This document shows, in pieces, positions 7,974-19,153 of a stretch of DNA of 64,000 nucleotides; the first letter of the stretch is position 1, and every line of letters begins with the position of its first letter. Source of the DNA: UBA2589 sp038120095 (GTDB taxonomy: Bacteria; Gemmatimonadota; Gemmatimonadetes; Longimicrobiales; Gaopeijiaceae). The position numbers were made by a program, and so were the translations under genes. The stretch covers positions 62,001-126,000 of the forward strand of contig JAYOKZ010000002.1 of NCBI GenBank assembly GCA_038120095.1, written 5' to 3'. The notes beneath the pieces are model-generated. The model searched no databases. It was not told the DNA's origin and worked only from the letters and a program-made list of their open reading frames with translations.

Positions 7974-9602
7974 ATGAACGGTATTCCCGCCACACCACTC
8001 CCCCTCAACGAACCCATCCTTTCCTACGAGCCCGACAGCCCAGAACGGATCGAGCTGCAACGGGAGATCGAACGTCAGGCCAGTCAGGTCATCGATATCC
8101 CTCTGATCATCGGGGGCGAGGAGGTCCGCACGGGCAACACGGTCGACGTCGTGATGCCCCACGACCATGGGCATGTGCTCGCTCGGGCTCATCTCGCCGG
8201 GCCTGAGGAAGTCCGTGCAGCGATCGATGCTGCCAATGACGCCCGACTCGAGTGGTCCATGATGCGCTGGGACGACCGGGTATCCGTGTTCCTCAAGGTC
8301 GCCGGGCTGCTGGCGGGCCCCCGCCGCGCCAAGCTGAATGCAGCGACCATGCTCGGGCAGAGCAAGAATGCGTTTCAGGCGGAAATCGACTCGGCGTGCG
8401 AGATCATCGATTTTTTCCGATTCGGCGCTCACTTCGCGGAGCAGATCTTTTCGAAGCAGCCGATCTCCGAGGATAGCGTCTGGAACCGCGCGGAATATCG
8501 CGGGCTGGAAGGCTTCATCTACGCCGTGAGCCCCTTCAATTTCACTGCGATCGGGGCCAACCTGCCCGGCACCCCCGCCATGATGGGCAACGTCGCGGTA
8601 TGGAAGCCGTCGTACGCGGCGCTCCTGTCCAACTACTACGTCATGCAGCTGTTTGACGAGGCCGGCCTTCCGCCGGGTGTCATCAACTTCGTGCCCGGTG
8701 ATCCGGTCGAGGTCACGAAGACGGTGATGGCGGACCCCTCATTCGCTGGAATTCACTTCACGGGGTCGACGGCCGTCTTCAGAAGTTTCTGGAAGACGAT
8801 CGGTACCAACATCGATACGTACCGGTCCTACCCCCGAATCGTTGGTGAGACGGGCGGCAAGGACTTCATTGCCGTTCATCCGTCCGCTGACGCGGCAGCC
8901 GTGAAGACGGCGATTGTCAGGGGTGCCTTCGAATACCAGGGGCAGAAGTGCAGCGCCGCGTCGCGCGCCTATATACCGGAGAGCATGTGGCCGGCCCTCA
9001 AGGGACCGCTTATCGAGGAGACGGAATCCCTGACGATGGGCGATGTCCGGGACTTCTCGAACTTCCTGAACGCCGTGATCGACCGCAAAGCCTTCGACAA
9101 GGTCAAGGGCTACATCGAAGCCGCCAGGGCGTCCGATGAAGCGGAGGTGATCGTAGGCGGTGAGTGCGACGACTCCGTCGGATACTTCATCCGTCCCACG
9201 ATTATCGTCGCGAAGCGCCCGGACTATGTGTCGATGTGCGACGAAATTTTTGGGCCGGTGATGACGATCTATGTCTACCCGGACGAGGAATGGGAGCAGA
9301 CGCTCACTCTGGTGGACACCACCTCCGAGTACGCACTGACCGGAGCGATCTTCGCCAAGGATCGGCGGGTGATCCGACATGCCACGGATGCGCTGAACCA
9401 GTCGGCAGGCAATTTCTACATCAACGACAAACCCACCGGCGCCGTGGTCGGCCAGCAACCCTTCGGGGGCGCGCGAGGATCGGGAACGAACGACAAGGCG
9501 GGTTCCATGTTCAACCTGCTTCGCTGGGTGAGCGCAAGGTCGATCAAGGAAAATTTCGTTTCGCCGACAGATTACTCGTATCCCTTCCTCGCAGAGGACT
9601 GA
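7974..9602 (+). CDS. pruA: L-glutamate gamma-semialdehyde (P5C) dehydrogenase
   Basis: A 542-residue aldehyde dehydrogenase of the group that oxidises glutamate semialdehyde to glutamate, the second step of proline breakdown, with NAD. Features are the catalytic Cys in GQKCSAASRAYIP, HFTGSTAVFRSF for the cofactor site, VGETGGKDF with the general-base Glu, and 'EIFGPVMTIYVYPD' near the end. The N-terminal extension (VIDIPLIIGGEEVRTGN) matches stand-alone P5C dehydrogenases. No proline dehydrogenase is next to it in this window. It is divergent from mrp with about 215 bases between. ATG at 7974 is adopted. Confidence 0.9.
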   Translation: MNGIPATPLPLNEPILSYEPDSPERIELQREIERQASQVIDIPLIIGGEEVRTGNTVDVVMPHDHGHVLARAHLAGPEEVRAAIDAANDARLEWSMMRWDDRVSVFLKVAGLLAGPRRAKLNAATMLGQSKNAFQAEIDSACEIIDFFRFGAHFAEQIFSKQPISEDSVWNRAEYRGLEGFIYAVSPFNFTAIGANLPGTPAMMGNVAVWKPSYAALLSNYYVMQLFDEAGLPPGVINFVPGDPVEVTKTVMADPSFAGIHFTGSTAVFRSFWKTIGTNIDTYRSYPRIVGETGGKDFIAVHPSADAAAVKTAIVRGAFEYQGQKCSAASRAYIPESMWPALKGPLIEETESLTMGDVRDFSNFLNAVIDRKAFDKVKGYIEAARASDEAEVIVGGECDDSVGYFIRPTIIVAKRPDYVSMCDEIFGPVMTIYVYPDEEWEQTLTLVDTTSEYALTGAIFAKDRRVIRHATDALNQSAGNFYINDKPTGAVVGQQPFGGARGSGTNDKAGSMFNLLRWVSARSIKENFVSPTDYSYPFLAED

Positions 9603-9657
9603 GAGACATCGTCACTCGAGATGCGCTTGACTCCGGCCGTCTGATCCTCCGTTGGTT

Positions 9658-9683
9658 TGCCTGCCCGACAGTCGCAGGCAGGC
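9658..9683. terminator. GCCTGCC/GGCAGGC hairpin between convergent genes
   Basis: A 7-bp perfect inverted repeat (GCCTGCC then GGCAGGC, 11-base loop; a second register TGCCTGC/GCAGGCA also pairs) lies between the ends of pruA and the PLP enzyme gene, where a shared terminator is expected. There is no clear U-tract. Confidence 0.4.
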
Positions 9684-9686
9684 GGA

Positions 9687-10838
9687 TCAGGTACCGAAGG
9701 CCTGAGCGAAGTCCGCAATCAGGTCGTCCGCGTCTTCGATGCCCACGCTGAGGCGAACGAAGCCGTCAGGGATCCCCTGGGCGGCGCGTTCCGCCGATGA
9801 AAGTGATGCGTGGGACGTGAATCGAGGTTGTGATACCAGTGTCTCGACGCCACCGAGGCTCGGAGCAGCGACCCCGATCGCGAGTCGACTCATGAACGTG
9901 TCGGCTGCATCTCCACCTCCTTCGAGAATGATGCTGACCATGCCGCCGAACCCGTCCATGAGTTCGTCGGCCAGTCTGTGGTCGGGATGTGACTCGAGAC
10001 CCGGGTAGATCACTCGCGCGACCTCCGGGCGCAACTCGAAGAAGCGCGCCACCGCCATCGCGTTCTCATTGTGGCGCCTCACCCGGACGTCGAGCGTCCG
10101 AATCCCGCGATCAAGGAGCCAGGCGTTGTGAGGGTCGAGCGCGGGCCCGTACAATCTCGACATGCGAGTGACCTCCTCGATGATCTCCACCGGCCCGGCC
10201 ACGATCCCCGCGATGACGTCCGAGTGCCCCGCGAGATATTTCGTGGCACTCTGCACAACGACGTCGACCCCCCACGACGCGGCGCGAAAGTTCACTGGAG
10301 AGCCAAACGTGGCGTCGCAGACGACCCGGATCCCGCGTTCGCGAGCGAAGCTCACGATCGGGCGGGGATCGACGATGCGAAGAGTCGGATTTACAGGAGT
10401 CTCCATGTAGATGACACGGGTCTCCTCGCGGACCGCCGCCTCCCATCCCTCCTCGCTGAGATCGACGAATGTGGTGTGGACGCCCCGCCGTGGAAGCTCA
10501 TCGGCCAGGAGCGCCTGGGTCGCACCATAGAGGGCCGACGCCGCCACGACGTGGTCGCCTCCCTCCGTCAGAGCGAGCATGGTCATCGCAGCAGCAGCCA
10601 TGCCGCTGCCGAGCGCGATGCCTGCCTCGGTCCCCTCCAGAGCGGCCGCCTTCGCACCGACATGGAGCTGGTTCGGGTTGTTCCCGTACCGGGAGTAGAG
10701 CAGCTCTCCGTCTTCGGGTGTGGCCCAGTGAAACGTCGCACTCTGCGTGATTGGCGGTACGACCGGCGATCCCGGTGTCCGGTCCTCCACACCACCGTGA
10801 ACACCCACCGTCGATGTCCGCATGCCATTGCTCTTCAT
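9687..10838 (-). CDS. Cys/Met metabolism PLP-dependent enzyme (cystathionine gamma-synthase/lyase or methionine gamma-lyase type)
   Basis: A fold-type I PLP enzyme of the Cys/Met metabolism family. The PLP lysine sits in SATKYLAGHSDVIAG, the DATFGSP motif precedes it, and YSRYGNNPNQLHVGAKAAALEG is the conserved early segment. It could be cystathionine gamma-synthase, gamma-lyase or methionine gamma-lyase; these differ by residues I cannot weigh here. ATG 10838 is used; a TTG at 10847 and ATG 10823 are alternatives. It is convergent with pruA and closely follows the STAS-like gene on the same strand with only about 25 bases between. Confidence 0.82.
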   Translation of the reverse strand: MKSNGMRTSTVGVHGGVEDRTPGSPVVPPITQSATFHWATPEDGELLYSRYGNNPNQLHVGAKAAALEGTEAGIALGSGMAAAAMTMLALTEGGDHVVAASALYGATQALLADELPRRGVHTTFVDLSEEGWEAAVREETRVIYMETPVNPTLRIVDPRPIVSFARERGIRVVCDATFGSPVNFRAASWGVDVVVQSATKYLAGHSDVIAGIVAGPVEIIEEVTRMSRLYGPALDPHNAWLLDRGIRTLDVRVRRHNENAMAVARFFELRPEVARVIYPGLESHPDHRLADELMDGFGGMVSIILEGGGDAADTFMSRLAIGVAAPSLGGVETLVSQPRFTSHASLSSAERAAQGIPDGFVRLSVGIEDADDLIADFAQAFGT

Positions 10839-10864
10839 TTGTTTCAATCGCTATCCCGATGACG

Positions 10865-11446
10865 TTACAGGAGATGGGCTACAAGGCGGCTCAGGGCGTG
10901 CACCCGACCGGAGTGAGGACTGCGGAAGGCGAGCCCTCTCGCCAGCAACGACTCGAGCGCTTCCTCGTCTTCCTCGTCGGCTACGATCTGTGCCACCGCC
11001 TGAGCTTCCACGGAGCCCTCATGCTCGAGTCGCTCCCAAACACCGCGCTCCCGGTCCGAGCACGTCCCGACGAGACCGAACTGATCCGGTGCCACCTCGA
11101 CCACTGCGGCGAGTGCCTGGCGCTCGAGAACACCTTCGACCTGCGCATGATGAGGCTCTCGGACACCGCGAAACACGAAGAGTGCATCCCGCGCCTCATC
11201 CTGCAGATATTGCTGCAGAAGCTTGGCCACGACTTCATCGGCGCAGGAAAAGTCGATGATGCCCACCTCCGAAAAGTCGATCAGCGAAATGGAGAGCCTG
11301 CCTGCTCCCTGCAACTGGGTTTCGATGGCCATCCGCACGGCACGGCCCGTGGGGCGTGTCACGAGACTGGAGTAGAGAGAGGTCACACTGCGCTGCAGAA
11401 CCTGACCCACGTCGATCGCGATCGGATCCGGGGCGTGGGCACTCAT
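10865..11446 (-). CDS. STAS-like regulatory protein
   Basis: A 193-residue protein. Residues about 10-110 read like the DUF4325-type STAS-like fold (LSISLIDFSEVGIIDFSCADEVVAKLLQQYLQ), used in anti-anti-sigma partner switching. The rest looks like a small alpha-rich tail, perhaps a winged helix (SLLARGLAFRSPHSGRVHALSRLV). Start ATG 11446 overlaps the stop of the STAS/HATPase gene by 4 bases (ATGA), so the two are translationally coupled. A longer frame to 11590 has an Arg/Cys-rich prefix and is rejected. Likely partner of the adjacent HATPase protein; which promoter programme it controls is unknown. Confidence 0.6.
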   Translation of the reverse strand: MSAHAPDPIAIDVGQVLQRSVTSLYSSLVTRPTGRAVRMAIETQLQGAGRLSISLIDFSEVGIIDFSCADEVVAKLLQQYLQDEARDALFVFRGVREPHHAQVEGVLERQALAAVVEVAPDQFGLVGTCSDRERGVWERLEHEGSVEAQAVAQIVADEEDEEALESLLARGLAFRSPHSGRVHALSRLVAHLL

Positions 11447-12315
11447 GGCTGGATCGCCGCAGGGAGAACGATTCCGATCTGCGCACCAGGCAGGGGGGCC
11501 AGCCCGTCCGCCATCGGCGGAGAATCGTCCCAGTCGGGGACCTGAGCGATGCGCGCGGTGCCGCTTCGCACACTGATGAGGCCGCTCCACTTTCGAACCT
11601 GCTTCCGGATCTGCTGGAGCCCCTGCCCCCGACCCGGGTCGGCAAATCGGGTCAAACCATGTAGAAAAGCGGCTTCCAGAGCGGTGGAGTCGCTCCAGCG
11701 ATCCCCATATCGAGCTGAGTGCTCATCCGTGAGGGAGCCTCGAAACCCCCGCCCCCGATCCATGACGGAGATCACGACCACGAAGCGCCCGAGTCGCTTT
11801 GCCCAATTGTACGCCTGCGCGGCTACCCAACCCGGTCCCTCCGCATGCTCGATGATGTTCTGGCAGACTTCGGACAGCATGACCGAGAACGGGATCACAC
11901 TCGCCGCAGGGTAGCCAAGCTTCGACGTCAGGATGGCTCCCGCTCTCGTTTGTACACGGTCCACGATCTCATGAACATGGTGATTTGCGTCAATGGCCGT
12001 GATCTCGAGGAGCACGTCCGACTGACCTGAGACGGAACGACGAGCCGGTGGCTCCAGATCGAACACACGGCGAGCCTGATCGTGGAATCCCATCCGAGCG
12101 AGGTAGCCAAGGACGTCCTGACTCTCCGGTACCTCGAGGCGAGGCAGCGACCCTGAGGCGCTGCCGACCAGAGATCCTGCGAGTAGAAGTCCGACCATTC
12201 CGTTCGGATCGATCCATCGAAGGTGGCGGGCATCGAACAGTACGCGCTCGCCACGACGGTAGGAGACCTCGTCGAGAAATGCATCGACAGACGTATGATC
12301 GAGGGCGCCGGGCAC
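11443..12315 (-). CDS. STAS domain plus HATPase (RsbW-like) regulator
   Basis: Residues about 1-90 form a STAS-like domain (VLFDARHLRWIDPNGMVGLLLAG), and residues about 105-280 an anti-sigma-type HATPase: N-box E149/N153 (LSEVCQNIIEHA), G1 DRGRGF at 186-191, G2 box GRGQGLQQIRKQV at 228-240. The ATP-lid loop is short. A STAS and HATPase in one chain, next to a second STAS protein, resembles a self-contained partner-switch unit. The start is GTG 12315, 12 bases after the PfkB gene ends, with GGACGA upstream. The target (sigma, kinase or other) is not visible; the position behind two sugar kinases suggests nutrient-linked signalling but that is inference. Confidence 0.68.
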   Translation of the reverse strand: MPGALDHTSVDAFLDEVSYRRGERVLFDARHLRWIDPNGMVGLLLAGSLVGSASGSLPRLEVPESQDVLGYLARMGFHDQARRVFDLEPPARRSVSGQSDVLLEITAIDANHHVHEIVDRVQTRAGAILTSKLGYPAASVIPFSVMLSEVCQNIIEHAEGPGWVAAQAYNWAKRLGRFVVVISVMDRGRGFRGSLTDEHSARYGDRWSDSTALEAAFLHGLTRFADPGRGQGLQQIRKQVRKWSGLISVRSGTARIAQVPDWDDSPPMADGLAPLPGAQIGIVLPAAIQP

Positions 12316-12326
12316 AGTTATGACGT

Positions 12327-13283
12327 TCAGTCGTCCACCTCCCTCCAGGAATCCAGGTACTCACCCGCACGACCCAGCGGCACATCCGCCAGTCGCTCGA
12401 CCAGCCCTTCCACTCCGAAGTGATCGAGACTGGCGGCGGCGACACGGTTTGCAGCCTCGGCAGCCTCGGCCGCGCGAGCTCCGGCAAGGAGGCGACCAAA
12501 CATGACGCTGCCCCAAATATCGCCGCAGCCGGTGGGATCACCGGTGCGGGGATGCGGGAGAATAACCTGCTCGACAAAGGTTCGCCCGTCCTCCCGGAAT
12601 GCCACGTCGGCACCGCGCGCGCCCCTCGTCAGGCACGCCACCGTCGGCCCTGCCTCCAGCACGTCTTCGAGCGCCCCCGGACCATCCGCCGCCTGAGTGA
12701 GCAGCGAGAACTCCTCTTCGTTCATCTGAACGACATCGAAGCACGCAAACCACGAACGCCAATGTTCCAGTACGCGCGGAGTACGCACCCCGTCCTGCCC
12801 GGTGTCGAGGAAAAGAGAGTGAACATCAGCATAGAGCGTGACCTTCAACCCGCGGCGAAGACGCTGCAGTTCCTGCAGCTCGAGTTCATGACCCGAAATG
12901 AAGTTCAGCAGGACCGCATCGCACCCCAGTAGCGCCTCGAGGAGCTCCGGTGCCTGCCAGCCAGAGACACCTCCGGACAAGTGTTCCGAGCGACGCTCGG
13001 GATCCCTGTAGCGCAGCTCGACCCGGTTGTTCGGCTCCGCGACACGGACGAGTCGGAGGTCGCACCTCGGCATGGCGGCAAGCGCCTCTCTCGCCTCACG
13101 AAAGAGGTCCTGTCCGACCCTCGCCACAGGCCGTACACCCCAGTCGGGCGGCAGGGTCGCCGAGGCCGCCGCGACCGAGTAACCGATGCCACCCCACCCT
13201 TCCACCGCACGGCCCTCGAAGGGGATGATGCGGTCGAACACCATCGTCCCAACCACGCCGAGCGTACGGGCCGGCGTGGTCAC
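12327..13283 (-). CDS. PfkB-family carbohydrate kinase
   Basis: A ribokinase/PfkB sugar kinase of about 318 residues. The PfkB C-terminal signature is DPTGCGDIWGSV, with TGCGD in place of the common TGAGD; the GGIGYSVAAASATL segment matches the N-terminal signature, and 'VVQMNEEEFSLLTQ' is typical of the family. Substrate is not deducible. The start is GTG 13283, which overlaps the ROK gene stop (GTGA); the upstream frame to 13364 is Arg-rich and rejected. It sits in the operon lepA-ROK-PfkB-STAS/HATPase-STAS. Confidence 0.8.
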   Translation of the reverse strand: MTTPARTLGVVGTMVFDRIIPFEGRAVEGWGGIGYSVAAASATLPPDWGVRPVARVGQDLFREAREALAAMPRCDLRLVRVAEPNNRVELRYRDPERRSEHLSGGVSGWQAPELLEALLGCDAVLLNFISGHELELQELQRLRRGLKVTLYADVHSLFLDTGQDGVRTPRVLEHWRSWFACFDVVQMNEEEFSLLTQAADGPGALEDVLEAGPTVACLTRGARGADVAFREDGRTFVEQVILPHPRTGDPTGCGDIWGSVMFGRLLAGARAAEAAEAANRVAAASLDHFGVEGLVERLADVPLGRAGEYLDSWREVDD

Positions 13284-14263
13284 GCCTTGCGATCGATCAG
13301 GAACACTCCAGCGGCGCCGACGGCACCGGCGAGTGAGGGCAACGCTCCCGGTACGACGCGGCATGCAGCCATGGCACTAGGAAACGCTCGCCGGCTCAAC
13401 GACGCCCGGAGAGGGCTGAAGAGGTGCTCGCCGGCCCGAGCCACGCCACCCACGAGGACGATCATCTCGGGGTTGTAGAGGTTCACGAGGTTCGCGAGTC
13501 CGACACCCAGTAGATCTGCGGTCTCCCGAATCAGCTCCAGCGCGAACGGGTCCCCCCGCTCGAGTGCCGCGGACACCAGCTCGGCCGAGATCGCTTCGAG
13601 GTCCTCACCCACGAGGTCGGTCAGGACCGTCGACCTTCCCGCGGCGACTCCCTCTCTCGCGCGCTCCGCAATGCTCGGACCCGACGTATACGCCTCCAGA
13701 CATCCCCGATTGCCGCATGCGCACATCCGGCCCTCGAAGTTGATCGTGGTGTGCCCGATTTCGAGCGCGCTGCCACTTACGCCGCGCATGAGGCGACCGC
13801 GCTCGATGAAACCACCACCCACGCCGGTGCCCAGCGTCACACCCACGAGCACTCCGACTCCCCTGCCGGCGCCTTGCCACCACTCGCCGAAGGTTGCGCA
13901 GTTCGCGTCGTTGTCCAGCGATGCGGGCATCCCCAGCGCGTCGGAAATCGTGTCTCTGATCGGGAATCCGTCCCAGCCGAGGTTGGGACTGGACACGATG
14001 ACACCGGAACGCAAGTCGAGAGGCCCCGGGCAACCGATGCCGACTCCGGCGAAGTCCGAACGTTGCCCCCTGCCGGCCTCCAGCGTCTCCTGAATCACCT
14101 CATTCGCCATGGCAACGATCCGGTCCACCGCATCATCGGGGCCGCGGGTCGCCCAGGTGGGCCCCGACCGAACGGCCTCGGGTTTGCCACCTGCGGCCGG
14201 CACCGCAGCCACGACCACGTTCGTCCCGCCGATGTCGACGCCAAGCACCCAGCGGCCGTTCAT
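13280..14263 (-). CDS. ROK family sugar kinase (glucokinase-like)
   Basis: A 327-residue ROK protein. ATP-binding DIGGTN is at 10-15, catalytic Asp in LDNDANCATF at 119, and the zinc site H171 with CACGNRGC (C181, C183, C188), followed by LEAYTSGPS. GVTLGTGVGGGFI is also conserved. It phosphorylates glucose or a related hexose. The strand and 12-base gap from lepA, and the GTGA overlap into the PfkB gene, suggest one transcript. No DNA-binding domain is present, so this is the enzyme class of ROK, not a repressor. Confidence 0.88.
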   Translation of the reverse strand: MNGRWVLGVDIGGTNVVVAAVPAAGGKPEAVRSGPTWATRGPDDAVDRIVAMANEVIQETLEAGRGQRSDFAGVGIGCPGPLDLRSGVIVSSPNLGWDGFPIRDTISDALGMPASLDNDANCATFGEWWQGAGRGVGVLVGVTLGTGVGGGFIERGRLMRGVSGSALEIGHTTINFEGRMCACGNRGCLEAYTSGPSIAERAREGVAAGRSTVLTDLVGEDLEAISAELVSAALERGDPFALELIRETADLLGVGLANLVNLYNPEMIVLVGGVARAGEHLFSPLRASLSRRAFPSAMAACRVVPGALPSLAGAVGAAGVFLIDRKA

Positions 14264-14275
14264 GGGCTCAGGGAA

Positions 14276-16078
<1,803 letters not shown>

Positions 16079-16225
16079 GATCGATCGGCGAAGCGGAGGC
16101 AGGGTGGGATTGTGAGAAGGTAACCGGGCCCGACGGGGGCACGTAGTCCCGATCCCGGCGCGAAAGGCGGGAACGGCTGTACGACGCTGCGAGTGAACGG
16201 ATGTTCGCGGGAGGTTCTCACGGGG

Positions 16226-16250
16226 TACCGGGTGTCCGAGAGGCCCGGTA
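16226..16250. repeat. TACCGGG/CCCGGTA inverted repeat upstream of DUF58 gene
   Basis: A 7-bp inverted repeat with an 11-base spacer lies 15 bases before the start of the DUF58 gene, in the lepA/DUF58 divergent gap. It could form a leader hairpin or be an operator; no further evidence. Confidence 0.3.
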
Positions 16251-16264
16251 GCTTCTCAGCCTCC

Positions 16265-17194
16265 ATGACTCACACGACCACTCCTCCCCGCTCGCGCGAT
16301 CGCGCCGATCTGCTCGATCCCGCATCGCTGGCGCAGCTTGGCGGCATCGAGCTGATCGCCCGTGACGTGGTCGAGGGATTCCTGATGGGGCTGCACCGAT
16401 CCCCGCACAGGGGATTCTCTGCCGAGTACGCCGAGCTTCGCGCCTATCAGGCCGGAGACGACCTCCGTTACATCGACTGGCGCATGTACGGCCGATCGGA
16501 CCGTTACTACGTCAAGCAGTTCGAGGAAGAGACGAGTCTCCGCGCGCACCTGTTGATCGATGTGAGCGAATCCATGGGGTGGAGTTCGAACCCCGGTGTG
16601 CAGGTCTCGAAGCTCTGGTACGCACAGCATCTGGCGGCATCGCTGGCCCTGATCCTGATCCGGCAGGGAGATGCAGTCGGCATCACAGCCTTCCACGACC
16701 GCGTCGTCACGCGGGTACAGCCGCGAGGAGGACGTCGACAGTTTCTTGAGATCGCGCGACATCTTCGAGATCTGAGCGCCGAGGGAGGCACCTCGGCGGA
16801 AGGGGCTCTTCGCGAAGTGGCGGTTCGACTTCGTCGTCGAGGCCTGGTCATTCTCCTCACCGACCTGCTGGTCTCACGAAGTCGGACACTGACCGCGCTC
16901 AAATTCCTTCGCCACCACGGCCACGAAGTCCTCGTTTTCCACGTGGTCGACCCGGGAGAACGAGAGCTGCCCGCCGCATCGGAGGCTCGATTCTTCGACC
17001 CGGAGACCAGCGAAGAACTGCTGGTCAGCGTCGCGGATATTCGGGCCGAGTATCGTGATGCGGTCCGGGAAGCGCTTCTCGAGTGGCGCCGCGATCTTCG
17101 CCCGCACCGCATCGACTACGAGGTCGTCGATACCGACACGCCGATGTCCTCCGCCCTGCGAGCGTACCTGCGCAAGCGCGAGCGCCTCGGTTAG
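16265..17194 (+). CDS. DUF58 domain protein
   Basis: A 309-residue member of the DUF58 family, often paired with MoxR ATPases and VWA proteins in envelope or chaperone modules. The N-terminal 'GLHRSPHRGFSAEYAELRAYQAGDDLRYIDWRMYGR' is the diagnostic motif, and the DVSESM segment (DxSxS) is a VWA-like metal site. The start is ATG 16265. It is followed 15 bases later by a BatA-like protein. No MoxR gene is next to it, an unusual gap in the usual set. Confidence 0.85.
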   Translation: MTHTTTPPRSRDRADLLDPASLAQLGGIELIARDVVEGFLMGLHRSPHRGFSAEYAELRAYQAGDDLRYIDWRMYGRSDRYYVKQFEEETSLRAHLLIDVSESMGWSSNPGVQVSKLWYAQHLAASLALILIRQGDAVGITAFHDRVVTRVQPRGGRRQFLEIARHLRDLSAEGGTSAEGALREVAVRLRRRGLVILLTDLLVSRSRTLTALKFLRHHGHEVLVFHVVDPGERELPAASEARFFDPETSEELLVSVADIRAEYRDAVREALLEWRRDLRPHRIDYEVVDTDTPMSSALRAYLRKRERLG

Positions 17195-17209
17195 CACGGG
17201 CGACGAACC

Positions 17210-19153
17210 ATGGGTGCTCTGAGTCCATTCTTCCTGTTGGCTGCGGTTTCGATCGGCGTCCCGATCTATCTGCACCTCTTTCAGCGGCAACAGACACGCC
17301 GACTGTCGTTCCCTGCGTTGCGCTATCTCGAACGGACCGAGCGAGAGCATGCGCGCCAGATCCGGTTCCGACAGTTCCTTTTGCTCATGCTGCGCGTGCT
17401 GGCGTTGTTGCTTGTCGCGGGGGCGGGTGCGCGAGTCTTCGTGACCGGCCGGGGAAGCGCCCATCCCCCCACAGCAGCCGTCATCGTCCTGGACAACTCG
17501 CTCAGCTCAGGCCTTGTCGTCGGGGAAGTCCGCCTGCTTGATGAACTCAAGGGCATTGCGCTCGCCACGCTGGACGCGGCCTCCGAGGACGACAGATTCT
17601 GGGTGATCCGTGCCGGTGAGCCATGGGTGCCGGCCATCCCGGGCACGGCTCGAAACACTCGGGATGCCGTGGAGTCCACGGAGGTGAGCGAGACGGGCGG
17701 AGACCTGAGCGCCGCGCTCACGAGAGCCGTCCGGCTCCTGGAGACGTCAACCCTCGAGCACCGTGAAATCCATCTGCTATCCGACCTCCAGCGAACAGCG
17801 TTCCCCGGTGGTGATCTGGCAACTTCGGTGGACGTACCGGTCGTGGTCTGGTCGGGACACGAGCCGCGCGAAAACAACCGCGCTCTGACTTCGGTCATCG
17901 TCGGTGGTGGCCTCGCACCCCTCGAGGGTCAACGGGCGACCGTTGCGATCCAGTCACTCGAACCAACTTCGGAAACCGACACGGTTCACGTGCCGCTGCG
18001 CCTTGTCGTGAACGAGCGTATCCGCGGCGCCGCCAGTGTGCCTCCGGGAGCCCAGACGACGATCGCCCTGCCCCCGTCGGGCTCCGGATGGGTCCGGGGC
18101 TTTGCCGACGCAGACGCCGACGACCTTCGGGCAGACGACCGGCGCTTTTTCGCCTATCGCTCCAGGTCCGCACCGAACGTGCTCGCATCGGGTGATATCG
18201 GGGTGTTCGTCTCGGAAGCGCTCGCGGTGCTTGAAGAGGCCGGGAGAATCGTCCTGTCGAGGGGCCCCGGAGCGGACATGCTGGTGTCAGGAAGCGGTGC
18301 GGGACTGGATCGAGCCGACGGGCCAGCTCTGATTCTTCCACCGAGCGATCCCACCCTTGTGCCCGCCTTGAACCGGCGCCTCGCCGACGCGGGAATCCCC
18401 TGGCGCCTCGAACCGAACACCGGGACCGGAGTGGCAGCACTCGAAGGCAGATCGCTACCTCCGGCGCTGGACGGCGTGAGAGCTTCCTCGTGGTTCGAAC
18501 TGTCCATGACGGGCGACCCCCCTACCCCGCCGCGGGTTCTCGCCGAGGTCGATGGCCGCCCCTGGGCGGTCGAAGGCCAGGATCCCGCAGGCCGTCGCTA
18601 CTTGATCATTGCGTCACCTCTCGACGCCCAAGCCACGAACCTGCCGGTCTCCTCCGCCATGCTTCGCTTCATCGACTGGGCCACGGGTTCCTGGGGAGCT
18701 GTAGCCGGCACGCCCGTGGAATATGTGACCGGGACGACTCTTTCCGCGCCGTCCGTTGCCAGTCACGTCCGATTCCCTTCCGGCAACGACGAGGAAATCG
18801 ACGGCACTCGCATGGTACGGGGAACAGCGCAAGCCGGCTTCTATTCGTTTTACGCGGGAGACTCCCTCGTCTCGATTGCGGTCCTGAATCCTCCACGGGA
18901 GGAATCCCTTCTCGCCTCACTCGATGCGTCCGAGCTCGATCAGATGATCGCGGGGGAGATCACCGCCGTGGACGATGTACGCGATTGGGAGGGCGCCGTG
19001 TTCCGCTCGCGACGGGGCCCGGAACTGTGGTGGCCGTTTCTTCTCGCCATGCTGCTTCTGCTCCTGGGCGAGGCCCTCATGGCGACATCTGGCCCGGTCA
19101 AGCCACTTCAGCGATTTGGGGCGACGGAGGCACCCGCGGACGGTGGAGACTAA
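17210..19153 (+). CDS. BatA-domain / VWA-like membrane protein
   Basis: A 647-residue protein. The N-terminus has the BatA-type membrane segment (LSPFFLLAAVSIGVPIYLHLFQ), then RQIRFRQFLLLMLRVLALLLVAGAGARVFV for a second helix, then a VWA-like domain (VIVLDNSLSS, DxSxS), and a hydrophobic end near residues 615-632. It probably holds a periplasmic domain between. It pairs with the DUF58 protein upstream. Its last 11 bases overlap the mfd GTG start, so translation is coupled. Function in the cell is not known. Confidence 0.8.
   Translation: MGALSPFFLLAAVSIGVPIYLHLFQRQQTRRLSFPALRYLERTEREHARQIRFRQFLLLMLRVLALLLVAGAGARVFVTGRGSAHPPTAAVIVLDNSLSSGLVVGEVRLLDELKGIALATLDAASEDDRFWVIRAGEPWVPAIPGTARNTRDAVESTEVSETGGDLSAALTRAVRLLETSTLEHREIHLLSDLQRTAFPGGDLATSVDVPVVVWSGHEPRENNRALTSVIVGGGLAPLEGQRATVAIQSLEPTSETDTVHVPLRLVVNERIRGAASVPPGAQTTIALPPSGSGWVRGFADADADDLRADDRRFFAYRSRSAPNVLASGDIGVFVSEALAVLEEAGRIVLSRGPGADMLVSGSGAGLDRADGPALILPPSDPTLVPALNRRLADAGIPWRLEPNTGTGVAALEGRSLPPALDGVRASSWFELSMTGDPPTPPRVLAEVDGRPWAVEGQDPAGRRYLIIASPLDAQATNLPVSSAMLRFIDWATGSWGAVAGTPVEYVTGTTLSAPSVASHVRFPSGNDEEIDGTRMVRGTAQAGFYSFYAGDSLVSIAVLNPPREESLLASLDASELDQMIAGEITAVDDVRDWEGAVFRSRRGPELWWPFLLAMLLLLLGEALMATSGPVKPLQRFGATEAPADGGD

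Noticed and set aside
10751..11545. 264-codon plus-strand frame opposite the STAS-like gene
   Set aside because: The minus-strand STAS/HATPase pair has clear motifs and overlaps; the plus frame has none.
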